64,000 nucleotides of DNA from Ilyomonas sp965219515. Its GTDB lineage: Bacteria; Bacteroidota; Bacteroidia; Chitinophagales; Chitinophagaceae. The stretch is taken from the NCBI GenBank assembly GCA_965219515.1, contig OZ244776.1, forward strand, positions 558,001-622,000, read 5' to 3'. Within the stretch, counting starts at the first letter, position 1. Each line of letters begins with the position of its first letter. The notes under the pieces are model-generated. The model made no database searches and had not been told where the DNA came from. It saw only the letters and a program-made list of their open reading frames with translations. The translations under genes and the position numbers were made by a program. This document shows positions 45,663-55,481 of this stretch, piece by piece.

Positions 45663-46922
45663 ATGGCAGATATTTTTGAAAAGCTACTTAAAAACGCAGG
45701 TCCTTTAGGTCAGCACCGCGAACGTGCGCACGGCTATTTTGCATTTCCGAAATTAGAAGGCGAAATCGGCAGCCGCATGATGTTTCGGGGAAAAGAAATG
45801 ATCGTTTGGAGTCTGAATAATTATCTGGGTCTTGCCAATCATCCCGAAGTACGAAAAATAGATACGGAAGCTTCGGCGCAATTTGGTTTGGCGGCTCCTA
45901 TGGGCGCACGTATGATGAGTGGCAACACCAATTTTCACGAACAATTGGAAGCCGAACTGGCGGCGTTTGAAAATAAAGAAGATGCCATTCTTCTAAATTA
46001 CGGCTATCAGGGCATTATGAGCACCATAGATGCCTTGTGCGGCCGGCACGATGTAATTGTGTACGATGCTGAAAGTCATGCCTGCATTATAGACGGACTG
46101 CGGTTGCATCCCGGTCATCGCTATGTGTTTAAGCATAACGACATTGACGATTTAAAAAAGCAGCTGGAACGTTCAACCGCTTTAATTGAAAAGCAAAACG
46201 CGGGTGGTATTCTGGTTATTACAGAAGGTGTGTTCGGCATGGCGGGCGACCAGGGTAAGCTGAAAGAGATTTGCGCTTTAAAAAACGTATATGAATTTCG
46301 TTTGCTGGTTGATGATGCGCATGGTTTCGGTACGTTAGGCAATACCGGTGCGGGTGCCGGTGAGGAGCAGGGCTGCCAGGATGAGATTGATTTATATTTT
46401 TCCACGTTTGCCAAATCAATGGCTTCTATCGGCGCATTCTTAGCGGGCGACAAAGCAATCATAGATTACATCCGCTATACCATTCGCTCACAAATTTTTG
46501 CCAAGAGTTTGCCGATGCCTTTTGTGGTTGGCAATCTGAAACGGCTTGACTTGTTGCGCAGCAAACCCGAATTAAGAGAACAACTTTGGAGCAATGCCAT
46601 AAAATTGCAAAAAGGATTGAAGGAACGAGGTTTTGATATTGGTAAAACAGACTCGCCGGTTACGCCTGTGTATATGAAGGGCGGGGTGGAAGAAGCAACT
46701 GCCATGGTAATGGATTTGCGCGAAAATTACAGTGTCTTCTGTTCTATTGTTTCGTATCCCGTAATACCGAAAGGGCATATTATTTTCCGTATGATTCCAA
46801 CAGCAATACATACGGATGACGATATTGAACAAACATTGAAAGCCTTTACAGAAACGAAGCTAAAGTTAGATGCCGGAGAATACAAAGTAGAAGCGATTCC
46901 GGATATGGCGGACAGCCGGTAA
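45663..46922 (+). CDS. Serine palmitoyltransferase-like alpha-oxoamine synthase
   Basis: This PLP enzyme condenses serine with an acyl-CoA, the first step of sphingolipid synthesis, which Bacteroidota perform. The 419-residue product has the family motifs WSLNNYLGLANHPEV, GSRMMFRG, LLVDDAHGFGTLG and STFAKSMASIGAFLAG, with the PLP lysine in TFAKS. Related enzymes make 8-amino-7-oxononanoate or 2-amino-3-ketobutyrate, but the N-terminal GPLGQHRERAHGYFAF pattern fits the Bacteroidota serine palmitoyltransferase group. Confidence 0.85.
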   Translation: MADIFEKLLKNAGPLGQHRERAHGYFAFPKLEGEIGSRMMFRGKEMIVWSLNNYLGLANHPEVRKIDTEASAQFGLAAPMGARMMSGNTNFHEQLEAELAAFENKEDAILLNYGYQGIMSTIDALCGRHDVIVYDAESHACIIDGLRLHPGHRYVFKHNDIDDLKKQLERSTALIEKQNAGGILVITEGVFGMAGDQGKLKEICALKNVYEFRLLVDDAHGFGTLGNTGAGAGEEQGCQDEIDLYFSTFAKSMASIGAFLAGDKAIIDYIRYTIRSQIFAKSLPMPFVVGNLKRLDLLRSKPELREQLWSNAIKLQKGLKERGFDIGKTDSPVTPVYMKGGVEEATAMVMDLRENYSVFCSIVSYPVIPKGHIIFRMIPTAIHTDDDIEQTLKAFTETKLKLDAGEYKVEAIPDMADSR

Positions 46923-46937
46923 AAGTTTATTTTTTTA

Positions 46938-46980
46938 ATAAACTAAAGCCTTTTCAAACTCTGAAAAGGCTTTAGTTTAT
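46938..46980. terminator. Terminator after the serine palmitoyltransferase gene
   Basis: A 19-bp perfect stem (46938-46956 with 46962-46980) with a 5-base loop and A/T-rich ends separates two convergent genes. Confidence 0.9.
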
Positions 46981-46995
46981 CAGGTAAGGAATGTT

Positions 46996-47352
46996 TTATT
47001 TTACTATTTCCATGCTCTTAATCATTCCTTTCTCAAATGTGTATATGTGATGTATGATACCGTCATACAATATATTTTCGTTTAAATCTTTCACAACCTG
47101 ATGAACTTTCACATCAAATTTGTCTTCATCAATTTTTTTTATTGAAACAGGCGTTACAACAGGATTTATTTCCTTCCATTGCCTCGTCCAGTAGTCTCTT
47201 ACTTCATCTTGTCCTTTTACGTAACCGCCTTCCCATCCATTCGGCCAACAGACATGTTCTATCATCAATGAAAAAATTGCATCTATATTCCTTTCATTGA
47301 ACGAATGATAAGCTTGCTTAATAATCTTTTGATAGTTTACCTGTTCCATCAA
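46996..47352 (-). CDS. SnoaL/NTF2-like protein
   Basis: The 118-residue single-domain protein has the NTF2-like layout: an N-terminal helix with AYHSFNERNIDAIFSLM, a cavity strand CWPNGWEGGYVKGQDEVRDYWTRQW and a C-terminal sheet ending TFEKGMIKSMEIVK. Such proteins bind or modify small ligands. It overlaps the amylase gene by 4 bases and is probably co-translated with it. The role is unknown. Confidence 0.8.
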   Translation of the reverse strand: MMEQVNYQKIIKQAYHSFNERNIDAIFSLMIEHVCWPNGWEGGYVKGQDEVRDYWTRQWKEINPVVTPVSIKKIDEDKFDVKVHQVVKDLNENILYDGIIHHIYTFEKGMIKSMEIVK

Positions 47353-48677
47353 TACGAATATACTTTATAGCCCCATGCAGGCAAGGTTATCGGATCATAT
47401 TTGTGTATTTCGTCTATTTTATTGGTAAACACATCCTGCATTACCGGTGGCATGGAATAGTTGATGGTAAATGTTTGCGGCTCATTGCTCAGGTTGGTTA
47501 TCACCATTATTTTTTGATTGTTTTTTTGCCTCACAAATGCATAAATATCAGCATCTTTTGATGTTGTTAATTTGGTAAACGGCGCATCGGCATCCAACGC
47601 TGCATTGCTTTTACGAAGCGCTAATAATGTTTTATAGAAAGGCGCGCGTTTATATTTATCAAACATAATCGTGTCTTTGTAAAAGAATGAAATACTGTCT
47701 AAAAAAGGTTCTTCCTGCCCGCTGTACACCAATGGCACCGCGTGTTCCAGCGTTTGGGTAAGCACGGCAAACGGCGCATGAACGGCGCCGGGCATGGTGG
47801 CGTATTCGGCTTTGTTCCAGCTATTTTCATCGTGGTTGCTGGTGAAATATAATTGAATGGTGTTGGCAGGAAATGTTTTTTCGTCAACTTTTACAATTGA
47901 ATCCAACGCCAGTGCATTTTTATTGCCTGCGGCAATATTATTCATAATGTGAAATACATCCCAGGGATAAATGGCGTCGAAACCGGCGGTAATGTATTCC
48001 GGCGCGTCAACTTCGGCAAGCATAAAAATATTTCTGCCCTTCTTTAGTTCGGCGTTGCATTTTTTCCAAAATTCCAATGTGGGTCCGTCTGCATGATCGC
48101 AGCGAAACCCATCTATATCGCTTTCCGTAAGCCAGTATTTCATATCCACAATCATCGTGTCAACCATTTCCGGATTCTGATAATCGAGCTTGCGCGTGTC
48201 TGTCCAGTCAAACTCCATTTTCGGTTTTCCGGTGCTATCTTTTACGTACCAGTCTGGATGCATTGTAAGCCAGTAATGATCCGCGCCGGTATGATTGGGC
48301 ACCCAGTCTATAATTACTTTGAAACCTTTGCTGTGCGCAGTTTTTACCAGATGCTTCCAGTCATTCATATTGCCAAATTCAGGATTGATTTTGGTATAAT
48401 CAGATACGGCATAGTAGCTTCCCAATTTACCTTTTCTGTCAATCTTACTAATCGGGTTTACCGGCATAAACCAAAGCGTTTGCACACCCATATTTTTGAG
48501 TCTGTCAAGGCTTTTTTCAAACGCCGCAAATGTGCCTTCCGGCGTATATTGGCGAACATTTACTTCGTACACATTTCCCTGCATAATCCAGGCAGGATGA
48601 CCATCTTCAAGAGAATCGTTTTGCGCAGAAAGAGAAATGGAAATCAGGCAGAAAAAAACAAAGGGCAATCGTTTCAT
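47349..48677 (-). CDS. Exported alpha-amylase family glycosidase (GH13)
   Basis: The 442-residue protein has a signal peptide (MKRLPFVFFCLISISLSAQ) and a GH13 (beta/alpha)8 barrel. The four conserved regions are DWVPNHTGAD, GFRCDHAD (nucleophile Asp), MLAEVDAPE (acid/base Glu) and TSNHDENSW (third Asp), so it looks active. A short C-terminal beta domain follows. It probably cleaves alpha-glucans in the periplasm or outside the cell. It overlaps the SnoaL gene by 4 bases. Confidence 0.92.
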   Translation of the reverse strand: MKRLPFVFFCLISISLSAQNDSLEDGHPAWIMQGNVYEVNVRQYTPEGTFAAFEKSLDRLKNMGVQTLWFMPVNPISKIDRKGKLGSYYAVSDYTKINPEFGNMNDWKHLVKTAHSKGFKVIIDWVPNHTGADHYWLTMHPDWYVKDSTGKPKMEFDWTDTRKLDYQNPEMVDTMIVDMKYWLTESDIDGFRCDHADGPTLEFWKKCNAELKKGRNIFMLAEVDAPEYITAGFDAIYPWDVFHIMNNIAAGNKNALALDSIVKVDEKTFPANTIQLYFTSNHDENSWNKAEYATMPGAVHAPFAVLTQTLEHAVPLVYSGQEEPFLDSISFFYKDTIMFDKYKRAPFYKTLLALRKSNAALDADAPFTKLTTSKDADIYAFVRQKNNQKIMVITNLSNEPQTFTINYSMPPVMQDVFTNKIDEIHKYDPITLPAWGYKVYSY

Positions 48678-48714
48678 AATGACAATTAAAAAGTAAAATA
48701 TAAAAATGTAAAAA

Positions 48715-49851
48715 TCATAAAAGCGTCTTCAAGATTCCAACCGTTTTATCCACTTCTTCCTTCGTGTTGTGTTTGCTGAACGAAAACCGAACGGCAACTA
48801 CATCTTTGCCGGGATAAACGGCGGCAATTACATGACTTCCCTGACTGGCGCCGCTGGTGCAGGCGCTGCCGCCCGAAGCGCAGATATGATGAATATCGAG
48901 GTTGAACAACAGCATCTCTGTCTTATCAGTGCGGGGCAACGCAATATTTAAAATGGTATAAAGCGTATTGCCAAGCGCATCGCCGTTTAAGGAAACAGCC
49001 GGTATCTCTTTTAACAGGCAATCTGCCATGTATAAACGTAAATCACTAATGTTTGTTGAATCTTTTTCATAATTGTCTGATGCTGTTTGCAATGCTTTGG
49101 CAAAGCCAGCGATGCCATATACATTTTCGGTTCCGGCGCGCATATTTCGTTCCTGCGAGCCTCCGTTAATAAACGGATGAATCTTTATGTTCTCATTGAT
49201 GTATAACATGCCAACGCCTTTTGGTCCGTGAAACTTATGCGCCGCGCCGGTTATAAAATCAACCGGCGTATGGCGCAAATCAAAAGGCAAATGTCCAACC
49301 GTTTGCACGGTATCGCTGTGAAAAACGGCGTTGTATGTTTTGCACAAATTTCCGATGGCATGAATGTCAGATAAGTTTCCGGTTTCATTGTTTGCGTGCA
49401 TCAGCGTTACCAGGCATTTTTCGGGTGTTGTTTTGAGCAATTGTTCCAGATGATCCAAATCAATATGTCCGTTCGATAACAGCTTTACATAACTAACGCC
49501 AATATTTTTTTCTTTTTGAAGTGCCTGCACCGTATGTAAAGTAGCGTGATGCTCAATCCGGGAAGTAATGATATGCGTGCAGCTTAAATTATTGACGGCA
49601 GCGTTGATAGCCGTATTGCTGCTTTCCGTTCCGCCGCTGGTGAAGAATATTTCGGCAGGCCGGGCATTCAGAATTTTGGCAACCGTTTTTCTTGCCTGTT
49701 CAATTGCCAGCCGGCTTTCTCTTCCATAACTATAAATGGAAGACGGATTGCCGAAATGCGTGGTTAAATAAGGCATCATTGCTGCAAGCACATCAGCGTC
49801 TAATGGTGTGGTAGCTGCATTATCAAAATAAATGCGATCAGTTGTGTTCAT
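48715..49851 (-). CDS. Cysteine desulfurase
   Basis: This class-V aminotransferase removes sulfur from cysteine for Fe-S clusters or thiolated RNA. The 378-residue product has IYFDNAATTPLD at the start, the PLP lysine in TGAAHKFHGPKG and the catalytic Cys in ASGGSACTSGASQGSHV, as in NifS/IscS enzymes. The start at 49851 was chosen since the upstream frame extension has no family match. No scaffold gene is adjacent. Confidence 0.92.
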   Translation of the reverse strand: MNTTDRIYFDNAATTPLDADVLAAMMPYLTTHFGNPSSIYSYGRESRLAIEQARKTVAKILNARPAEIFFTSGGTESSNTAINAAVNNLSCTHIITSRIEHHATLHTVQALQKEKNIGVSYVKLLSNGHIDLDHLEQLLKTTPEKCLVTLMHANNETGNLSDIHAIGNLCKTYNAVFHSDTVQTVGHLPFDLRHTPVDFITGAAHKFHGPKGVGMLYINENIKIHPFINGGSQERNMRAGTENVYGIAGFAKALQTASDNYEKDSTNISDLRLYMADCLLKEIPAVSLNGDALGNTLYTILNIALPRTDKTEMLLFNLDIHHICASGGSACTSGASQGSHVIAAVYPGKDVVAVRFSFSKHNTKEEVDKTVGILKTLL

Positions 49852-49955
49852 TTTCCTGATAATTTTTCTGCCGGTGGCGAATATTTTCATGAAAAGAAAA
49901 TATAACTGCAAAAATCTTCGCCACCGGCGGGGCATTAATTGTTTGCCTGTTCATT

Positions 49956-50999
49956 TTACATCTTATGCGGCGCCACATAATCTCTCCACTTCTGAATTAC
50001 ATCGCTCATGTCTTTTGGCAAAGGCGCAACAAAGTTCATCCGCTCGCCTGTTTTCGGATGATCGAAGCCGAGCGTTTGCGCATGAAGCGTAATGCGCGGG
50101 CAAATTTCAAAACAGTTATCAACAAATTGTTTGTATCTGGTAAAAATGGTTCCTTTTAAAATTTTATCGCCGCCGTATTCCCAGTCGTTGAACAACGTAT
50201 GACCAATGTATTTCATGTGTACGCGAATCTGGTGCGTTCTGCCGGTTTCCAACTGGCATTCAATCAGCGTTACGTAGTTAAAGCGTTCCAGCACTTTGTA
50301 ATGTGTAACGGCATATTTGCCATGATCGCCTTCGGGATAAGCATCAAATACTTTGCGAAACCGCAGATGCCGCGCAATATGTGCGTTAACGGTGCCTTCC
50401 TCTTGTTTCATATCGCCCCAAACCAAAGCAATGTATTTTCGGGATGTGGTATGCAAATAAAACTGCTTTGCCAGGTTGGAAGCTGCCGTGTCTGTTTTGG
50501 CAACCACCAAAAGTCCCGTTGTATTTTTATCTATGCGATGAACCAGTCCATAGCGAGGAAGTTCATCTTCGCTGAGCGAAGGTTTTTCTCCCTGTAGATA
50601 ATAGGCGATGCCGTTTAGCAATGTTCCCGTGTAGTTGCCAACGCCGGGGTGAACCACAATACCCGCCGGTTTGTTAATTACCATCAGCGTATCATCTTCA
50701 TATACAAGATTCAGCGGAATGGGTTCGGGTATAATTTCACCGCTTTCCGGCGCCTGCTCTATCAACACCGTAATTTCGTCGCCGGGCTTTATACGATAAT
50801 TGCTTTTTATTTCTTTATTGTTAACCGTAACAAAACCACCCTGAATGCCTTTTTGAATTCTGTTTCGTGTTATATTAAACAGACGCGCATGAAGCCATTT
50901 ATCAATGCGCATCGGCTCCTGACCTTTATCTATCAGATACGTTTGACGCTCATACAATTCGTCCTGTAAATCAACAAAAAAATCTTTCAGCTCAGGCAT
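49956..50999 (-). CDS. rluD: RluA-family 23S rRNA pseudouridine synthase, RluD-like
   Basis: The 347-residue protein has an N-terminal S4 RNA-binding domain (about 30-95, RIDKWLHARLFNITRNRIQKGI) and a catalytic domain with HRIDKNTTGLLVVAKT containing the active Asp. It converts uridines of 23S rRNA to pseudouridine. The start MPELKDFF at 50999 was chosen because the longer frame adds a hydrophobic segment foreign to the family. Confidence 0.9.
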   Translation of the reverse strand: MPELKDFFVDLQDELYERQTYLIDKGQEPMRIDKWLHARLFNITRNRIQKGIQGGFVTVNNKEIKSNYRIKPGDEITVLIEQAPESGEIIPEPIPLNLVYEDDTLMVINKPAGIVVHPGVGNYTGTLLNGIAYYLQGEKPSLSEDELPRYGLVHRIDKNTTGLLVVAKTDTAASNLAKQFYLHTTSRKYIALVWGDMKQEEGTVNAHIARHLRFRKVFDAYPEGDHGKYAVTHYKVLERFNYVTLIECQLETGRTHQIRVHMKYIGHTLFNDWEYGGDKILKGTIFTRYKQFVDNCFEICPRITLHAQTLGFDHPKTGERMNFVAPLPKDMSDVIQKWRDYVAPHKM

Positions 51000-51277
51000 G
51001 TCGCAAAAATAAGTAAGGACAATTATAAATGATATGTTATAACAATGAGTAAAACACGCAAAAAGTTTTGTAATGGCGTGATTCATGTTTGGGATGAATT
51101 AAAATAAATACATTGATTTCATCTGTTATCATTTGTTTTTTTCAAACAATAACAGTTGAAGATTTTGTTCCGTTAAATCGTTTACCGCAATTGAATTTCG
51201 GAATTATTATTTCACTATCTGCACATACGCTAACCAGCGATTTAGTTTACAATACTTAGTTTTGCGGCTTTACACGT

Positions 51278-52588
51278 ATGATTACAATCATTATCCTTCT
51301 GTTTGCCCTTATATTGCTGAATGGCGTGTTTGCCATGAGCGAAATTGCGCTGATCTCAGCGCGCAAAGCGCGACTGGAAAGCCAGGCGATAAAAGGCGAT
51401 AAAAAGGCAAGAGAAGCGCTTGACCTGGCCAACCATCCGGATTCATTTATCTCTACCGTTCAGTTTGCCATTACATTAATTACGTTCATTACCGGTATTT
51501 TTTCGGGCAAGAATATAGAAGATGCTTTTGTTCTTTTCATTAACCGGTTTGATGTGTTGCGTCCTTACAGCGAAAATATTTCAACGGTTTTGGTTATTAT
51601 TATCATCACTTATTTTTCACTCGTTTTCGGTGAACTTGTGCCGAAGCGAATCGGGTTAAGTAATCCCGAAGGCATTGCAAAAGTGATGGCGCGACCCATG
51701 CGTTTTATTACTTATATTACCTATCCGTTTATCTGGCTGTTATCGAAAAGCAGCAACCTGCTGATAAAAGCGCTGCGTATAAAACCGAAAGATTCGCAGG
51801 TTACGGAAGATGAAATTAAAGCCATCATTAACGAAGGCACCGAGCATGGCACCATAGAAGAAGCGGAGCAACTGATTATTGAGCGTGTGTTTCATCTTAG
51901 CGACCGTAACATTACTTCGCTGATGACACACCGCAGCGATATGGTGTGGCTTGACGTAAACGCAACGGTAGATCAGGTTCGCAATCATTACGATATTCAT
52001 TCGGTATATCCGCTTTGCAAAGGCTCCATAGATGAAATAAACGGTGTGATTTTTTTGAAAGATTTGTTTGTGGCGGCAACCGATACAAAGCTGGAAAGCA
52101 TTATGCAGCCTGCTGTATATGTGCCCGAAAACAATTCGGCTTACCAGGTGCTTGAAAAATTTCAAAGCTCTAAAATTCATTATGCTTTTATTGTAGATGA
52201 ATATGGAACATTGCAGGGAATGATAACGCTGAATGATATACTGGAAGCGATTGTGGGCGATATTGCCGAGCCGCACGAAGAAGACTATGAAATGATAAAA
52301 CGTGAGGACGGAAGTTTTTTATGCGATGCACAGATTCCGTATTTTAATTTTTTGTCGCAGTTTCGTATCACGCACTGGCTTGATGAAGAAGACAGCGAAA
52401 CCTTTAACACGTTAGCCGGTTTTATCTTGTATCACTTAGAGCGCATTCCGGTTACAGGCGATGTAATGAATCACCTTGGTTTTTCTTTCGAAATTATGGA
52501 CATGGATGGTCAGCGGATAGATAAGGTGTTGATTACTTTATCTGATAAAAAGAAATCGGAATACGAGCAAAGCCTGAAGGAAGATTAA
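51278..52588 (+). CDS. CNNM/CorC-family membrane protein (HlyC/TlyC type)
   Basis: The 436-residue protein has an N-terminal DUF21/CNNM domain with about four membrane segments (residues about 1-150), a pair of CBS domains (about 210-335, with MTHRSDMVWLDV and HYAFIVDEYGTLQGMIT) and a C-terminal CorC_HlyC domain. These proteins are linked to magnesium or cobalt export and to hemolysin-like activity. It stands alone, divergent from rluD. Confidence 0.9.
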   Translation: MITIIILLFALILLNGVFAMSEIALISARKARLESQAIKGDKKAREALDLANHPDSFISTVQFAITLITFITGIFSGKNIEDAFVLFINRFDVLRPYSENISTVLVIIIITYFSLVFGELVPKRIGLSNPEGIAKVMARPMRFITYITYPFIWLLSKSSNLLIKALRIKPKDSQVTEDEIKAIINEGTEHGTIEEAEQLIIERVFHLSDRNITSLMTHRSDMVWLDVNATVDQVRNHYDIHSVYPLCKGSIDEINGVIFLKDLFVAATDTKLESIMQPAVYVPENNSAYQVLEKFQSSKIHYAFIVDEYGTLQGMITLNDILEAIVGDIAEPHEEDYEMIKREDGSFLCDAQIPYFNFLSQFRITHWLDEEDSETFNTLAGFILYHLERIPVTGDVMNHLGFSFEIMDMDGQRIDKVLITLSDKKKSEYEQSLKED

Positions 52589-52649
52589 GTGGTGTGAGAT
52601 GTGAGCCTTCAGTTTAAAAAAAATAGTACGCTTATCAAACTGTGTCAAT

Positions 52650-53138
52650 TTAAAAAACAAACTCGGCTTTGCTATCCGGATAATTGAGCTTTGTATTTTG
52701 TTCTTTACCGTTTGCCTTAATATGAATCAGATTAATTTGGTTTTCGTTATAATCATGCAGCAATGTGTTGAAAACAATTACCTTTTGTAAAGAAGAAACG
52801 CCTTTCACTTCAAAGTATATCCATATACTTTCATTTTCTTTTTCATAACCCGCAAAGCTCATTGCCGCCGGCTTTCCGTTTACCTGAAACGATACGTGCT
52901 TTTGAATATAATCGTTTACAAAACCATTCATTTGCGTTTGGCTAGTGGGATGCTCAATATCTATGTTTATTTCGCCATGATTTTTTCGCAGCGTATTTTC
53001 AAAATCATCGGTAAAAATGCGAATGCTCACTTCTAATTCGCGGCTGTTATTATTATAATTAACATCTGTCATCGCAATATAAAAAGGATGGAAAACAAAA
53101 AGCAGAATCGCTTGAAAAATTAATGTTAACGAGTTCAT
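52650..53138 (-). CDS. DUF6702-like exported hypothetical protein
   Basis: The 162-residue protein has a hydrophobic N-terminus (LTLIFQAILLFVFHPFYIA) followed by a mostly beta domain with HPFYIAMTDVNYNNNSRELEVSIRIFTDDFE. This pattern is seen in a family of unknown function limited to Bacteroidota. It is convergent with the CNNM gene. Confidence 0.7.
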   Translation of the reverse strand: MNSLTLIFQAILLFVFHPFYIAMTDVNYNNNSRELEVSIRIFTDDFENTLRKNHGEINIDIEHPTSQTQMNGFVNDYIQKHVSFQVNGKPAAMSFAGYEKENESIWIYFEVKGVSSLQKVIVFNTLLHDYNENQINLIHIKANGKEQNTKLNYPDSKAEFVF

Positions 53139-53652
53139 TCGCCTTTTAGTTTTATAAAGAAACTATGCAAATATAAACCTGCAGCAAACGCCTTGTTCTC
53201 TTTGTTGTGCTGATATTCATACAAGGTATTCAATTCAAAGATAGTATCATGTCGGGTTTACCATAAGCCGATAGATGTGCAAAGTAAGATGGGAAATTTT
53301 CACTTCTCAAGATTGTCGTTTTACCCGAAACATGATAACAGGTGTACAATCAGGTTCCCGGGAAACAGAAATTTGATAAAATTTTCCAATCAGAATGATT
53401 TGCGTGGCTGATTGTTTTTATCCGGTAAATCATTCTTTAAAACATATCGGTTAAAGGTCATATCAGATTTCAATATATATTATCATACGTTTCAATACTT
53501 ACAATAAATAATTGTTTGTTACAATGGCATGTAATTAGATAAAGCGGATAGAGTCCTGTTAGATAAAGCGGATAGAGTCCTGTCAAATTTCACATTCCCA
53601 TCAGTATAAATCACCATTGTTTTACCATCAAAGAAAGAATAACAGAAAAACT
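53139..53652. other. 514-bp intergenic region with a 24-bp tandem duplication
   Basis: No gene is apparent on either strand. The AT-rich DNA is upstream of the Dps gene. Two identical 24-base copies stand directly next to each other (53535-53558 and 53559-53582), about 70 bases before the Dps start. No clear promoter was found. Confidence 0.7.
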
Positions 53653-54375
53653 ATGAAACAAACAGTCATCGTTTGTGCCATGGTGCTTGCTTTTGCGGGC
53701 ACTGCCGTTGCACAAAACAAAGAAGCACAGAAACAAAAAGACAATCAGACCGACACACGTTTGCAGCAGGATGCAAAAGCAAGAGCCGACAAAGCGATGA
53801 GCGAAGGAAAAAGCAATGAAAAATTTGCACAACCCAAGCGTGTGGAAGACAGCTATCCATTAACAAGCGATACAGCGCGTGAAAAAATTTCTAAAATAAC
53901 GCAGCAACTGGTTGTAGATTTACTTGCCTTGTTCAATCAGAATAAAGAAGCGCATTGGAATGTAAATGGTCCACTCTATCTTTCATTGCATGAGTTTTTT
54001 CAGCAGCAGGCAGATTTTTATCGTTTGCAAGCCGATATTTTTGCCGAGCGAACGCTACACTTAGGTTACAGCGTTGACGGGCGATACAGCACCATCAGTA
54101 AAACAACCAATATTCCCGATTTTCCGGCTGGATATGTTACCGACAATGAATCGATAAAATTATTGGTTGACCGCATAACCGTTTTGCAAAAAGAAGTGTA
54201 TAAATACATTCGTGAAACCGAAGATGCAGATCCGGTAACCAGCAATAAGCTTCAGGATCTGGCTTATTATGTAGATAAAAATTTATGGCAGCTTAGAATT
54301 CATTTGCAAAAGCCCGGTGGCAAAGGAGAAGATTTATTATGGAATGATCAGCAGTCGCGTGATAGAACCAAATAA
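53653..54375 (+). CDS. Exported Dps-like ferritin
   Basis: Dps proteins oxidise and store iron and may bind DNA. The 240-residue protein has the Dps four-helix domain (about 80-220) with the ferroxidase signature KEAHWNVNGPLYLSLHEFF and QADIFAERTLHLG. Unusually, it begins with a signal peptide (MKQTVIVCAMVLAFAGTAVA), followed by a 45-residue Gln/Lys-rich stretch, so it is likely periplasmic. The start at 53653 falls at the signal peptide. A terminator follows. Confidence 0.85.
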   Translation: MKQTVIVCAMVLAFAGTAVAQNKEAQKQKDNQTDTRLQQDAKARADKAMSEGKSNEKFAQPKRVEDSYPLTSDTAREKISKITQQLVVDLLALFNQNKEAHWNVNGPLYLSLHEFFQQQADFYRLQADIFAERTLHLGYSVDGRYSTISKTTNIPDFPAGYVTDNESIKLLVDRITVLQKEVYKYIRETEDADPVTSNKLQDLAYYVDKNLWQLRIHLQKPGGKGEDLLWNDQQSRDRTK

Positions 54376-54394
54376 TGCAACAGCATTTTACTTT

Positions 54395-54436
54395 CAGGTT
54401 TCGCTGCATCAGGGTGTGTTTTGAAGGCGAAACCTG
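54395..54436. terminator. Terminator after the Dps gene
   Basis: A perfect 10-bp stem (54395-54404 with 54427-54436) with a 22-base loop is followed by a T-rich run on the plus strand. It separates the Dps gene from the convergent phhB. Confidence 0.75.
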
Positions 54437-54443
54437 TTTGTTT

Positions 54444-54674
54444 TTATAGTAACGCATCTATGGCTGCCGCCAGCTTTTTGTCTTTTTCGGTAACGATGTT
54501 CCCGGCATCATGCGTGTTCAGCGAAATGTCAACCTTATTATACACATTGGTCCAGTTCGGGTGATGATCCATAGTTTCGGATAACAAAGCCACCCTTGTC
54601 ATAAAAGCAAACGCTTCTGAGAAATCTTTAAATACAAAACTCTGGTGCAAGGCGTTGTTTTTTTTCTCCCACAT
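54444..54674 (-). CDS. phhB: 4a-hydroxytetrahydrobiopterin dehydratase
   Basis: PhhB regenerates the pterin cofactor of phenylalanine hydroxylase. The 76-residue protein is short for the family but has its core: FKDFSEAFAFMTRVALLSET, DHHPNWTNVYNKVDISLNTHDAG. The active His residues in DHHPNW are present. It follows phhA, 3 bases downstream, on the same strand. A longer form is not possible because the upstream frame is in phhA. Confidence 0.93.
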   Translation of the reverse strand: MWEKKNNALHQSFVFKDFSEAFAFMTRVALLSETMDHHPNWTNVYNKVDISLNTHDAGNIVTEKDKKLAAAIDALL

Positions 54675-54677
54675 ATG

Positions 54678-55427
54678 CTAGTAAGTTAATTGTTTAAAAA
54701 GTATATTAGTAAGTTCTTTATCAATATCGGGTATAGAAGAATACAAATGTTCAAATGAATCAATTATAAAATATTGCGGCTGCAAGGTATCAATGCGGTA
54801 AGGCGTCATCAGCATTTTTTTAATGTTAAAAGCCACTTTTTCAGAATCGTTATTTAATACATGCTCCGTTTCGCCGATAGATGAAATAATCCCCGCGCCA
54901 TATATCTTATTGCTTCCTTCTTCATTCAGTAATCCAAATTCAATGGTGTACCAATATAAGCGCGCTAAAATGGCAATGGCTTCGGGCGTATCAATCCATT
55001 TCATGGCTAGCTCGCCAAAGCGTTGTATAAAGCCTGCATAAGCGGTATTAACCAGCAACGGAACATGCCCGAACACATCATGAAACATATCCGGCTCTTC
55101 AATATAATTCAGTTCTTCCATGGTGCGCAGCCAGCAGGTGGCAGGAAAAACTTTGTTGGTAAGCATCTCAAAAAACTCTTTTTGCGGCACCAGTTCGGGA
55201 ACTACAATAAGCTGCCAGCCGGTATAATGTTGCAGGCGTTCCGTTGTCTTTATAAAATGAGGAATTTCGTTTGCATGAAACCCAATTTTATTAATGGCAT
55301 CCAGATAAAGCTTACTTGCATTGGCTGCCACCAAAGGCAACTGCCGGTTGAACAGCAATTGCCACACACGAAAATCTTCGGGCGTATAAGTGCTGTAATC
55401 CTGTGAAGTGGGTTTGCTTCGTTGCAT
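54678..55427 (-). CDS. phhA: Phenylalanine 4-monooxygenase
   Basis: It hydroxylates phenylalanine to tyrosine with tetrahydrobiopterin and iron. The 249-residue protein has the catalytic domain only, with the iron ligands His-His in HDVFGHVPLL and Glu in YWYTIEFGLL, and PELVPQKEFFEML for pterin binding. The bacterial enzyme lacks the regulatory domain of the animal one. It starts the phhA-phhB pair and feeds the tyrosine degradation genes nearby. Confidence 0.95.
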   Translation of the reverse strand: MQRSKPTSQDYSTYTPEDFRVWQLLFNRQLPLVAANASKLYLDAINKIGFHANEIPHFIKTTERLQHYTGWQLIVVPELVPQKEFFEMLTNKVFPATCWLRTMEELNYIEEPDMFHDVFGHVPLLVNTAYAGFIQRFGELAMKWIDTPEAIAILARLYWYTIEFGLLNEEGSNKIYGAGIISSIGETEHVLNNDSEKVAFNIKKMLMTPYRIDTLQPQYFIIDSFEHLYSSIPDIDKELTNILFKQLTY

Positions 55428-55481
55428 CGGTAGAAAGTTTTAAAATGAATGATAAATTGTGAATGATGAATAAAAATTTCT

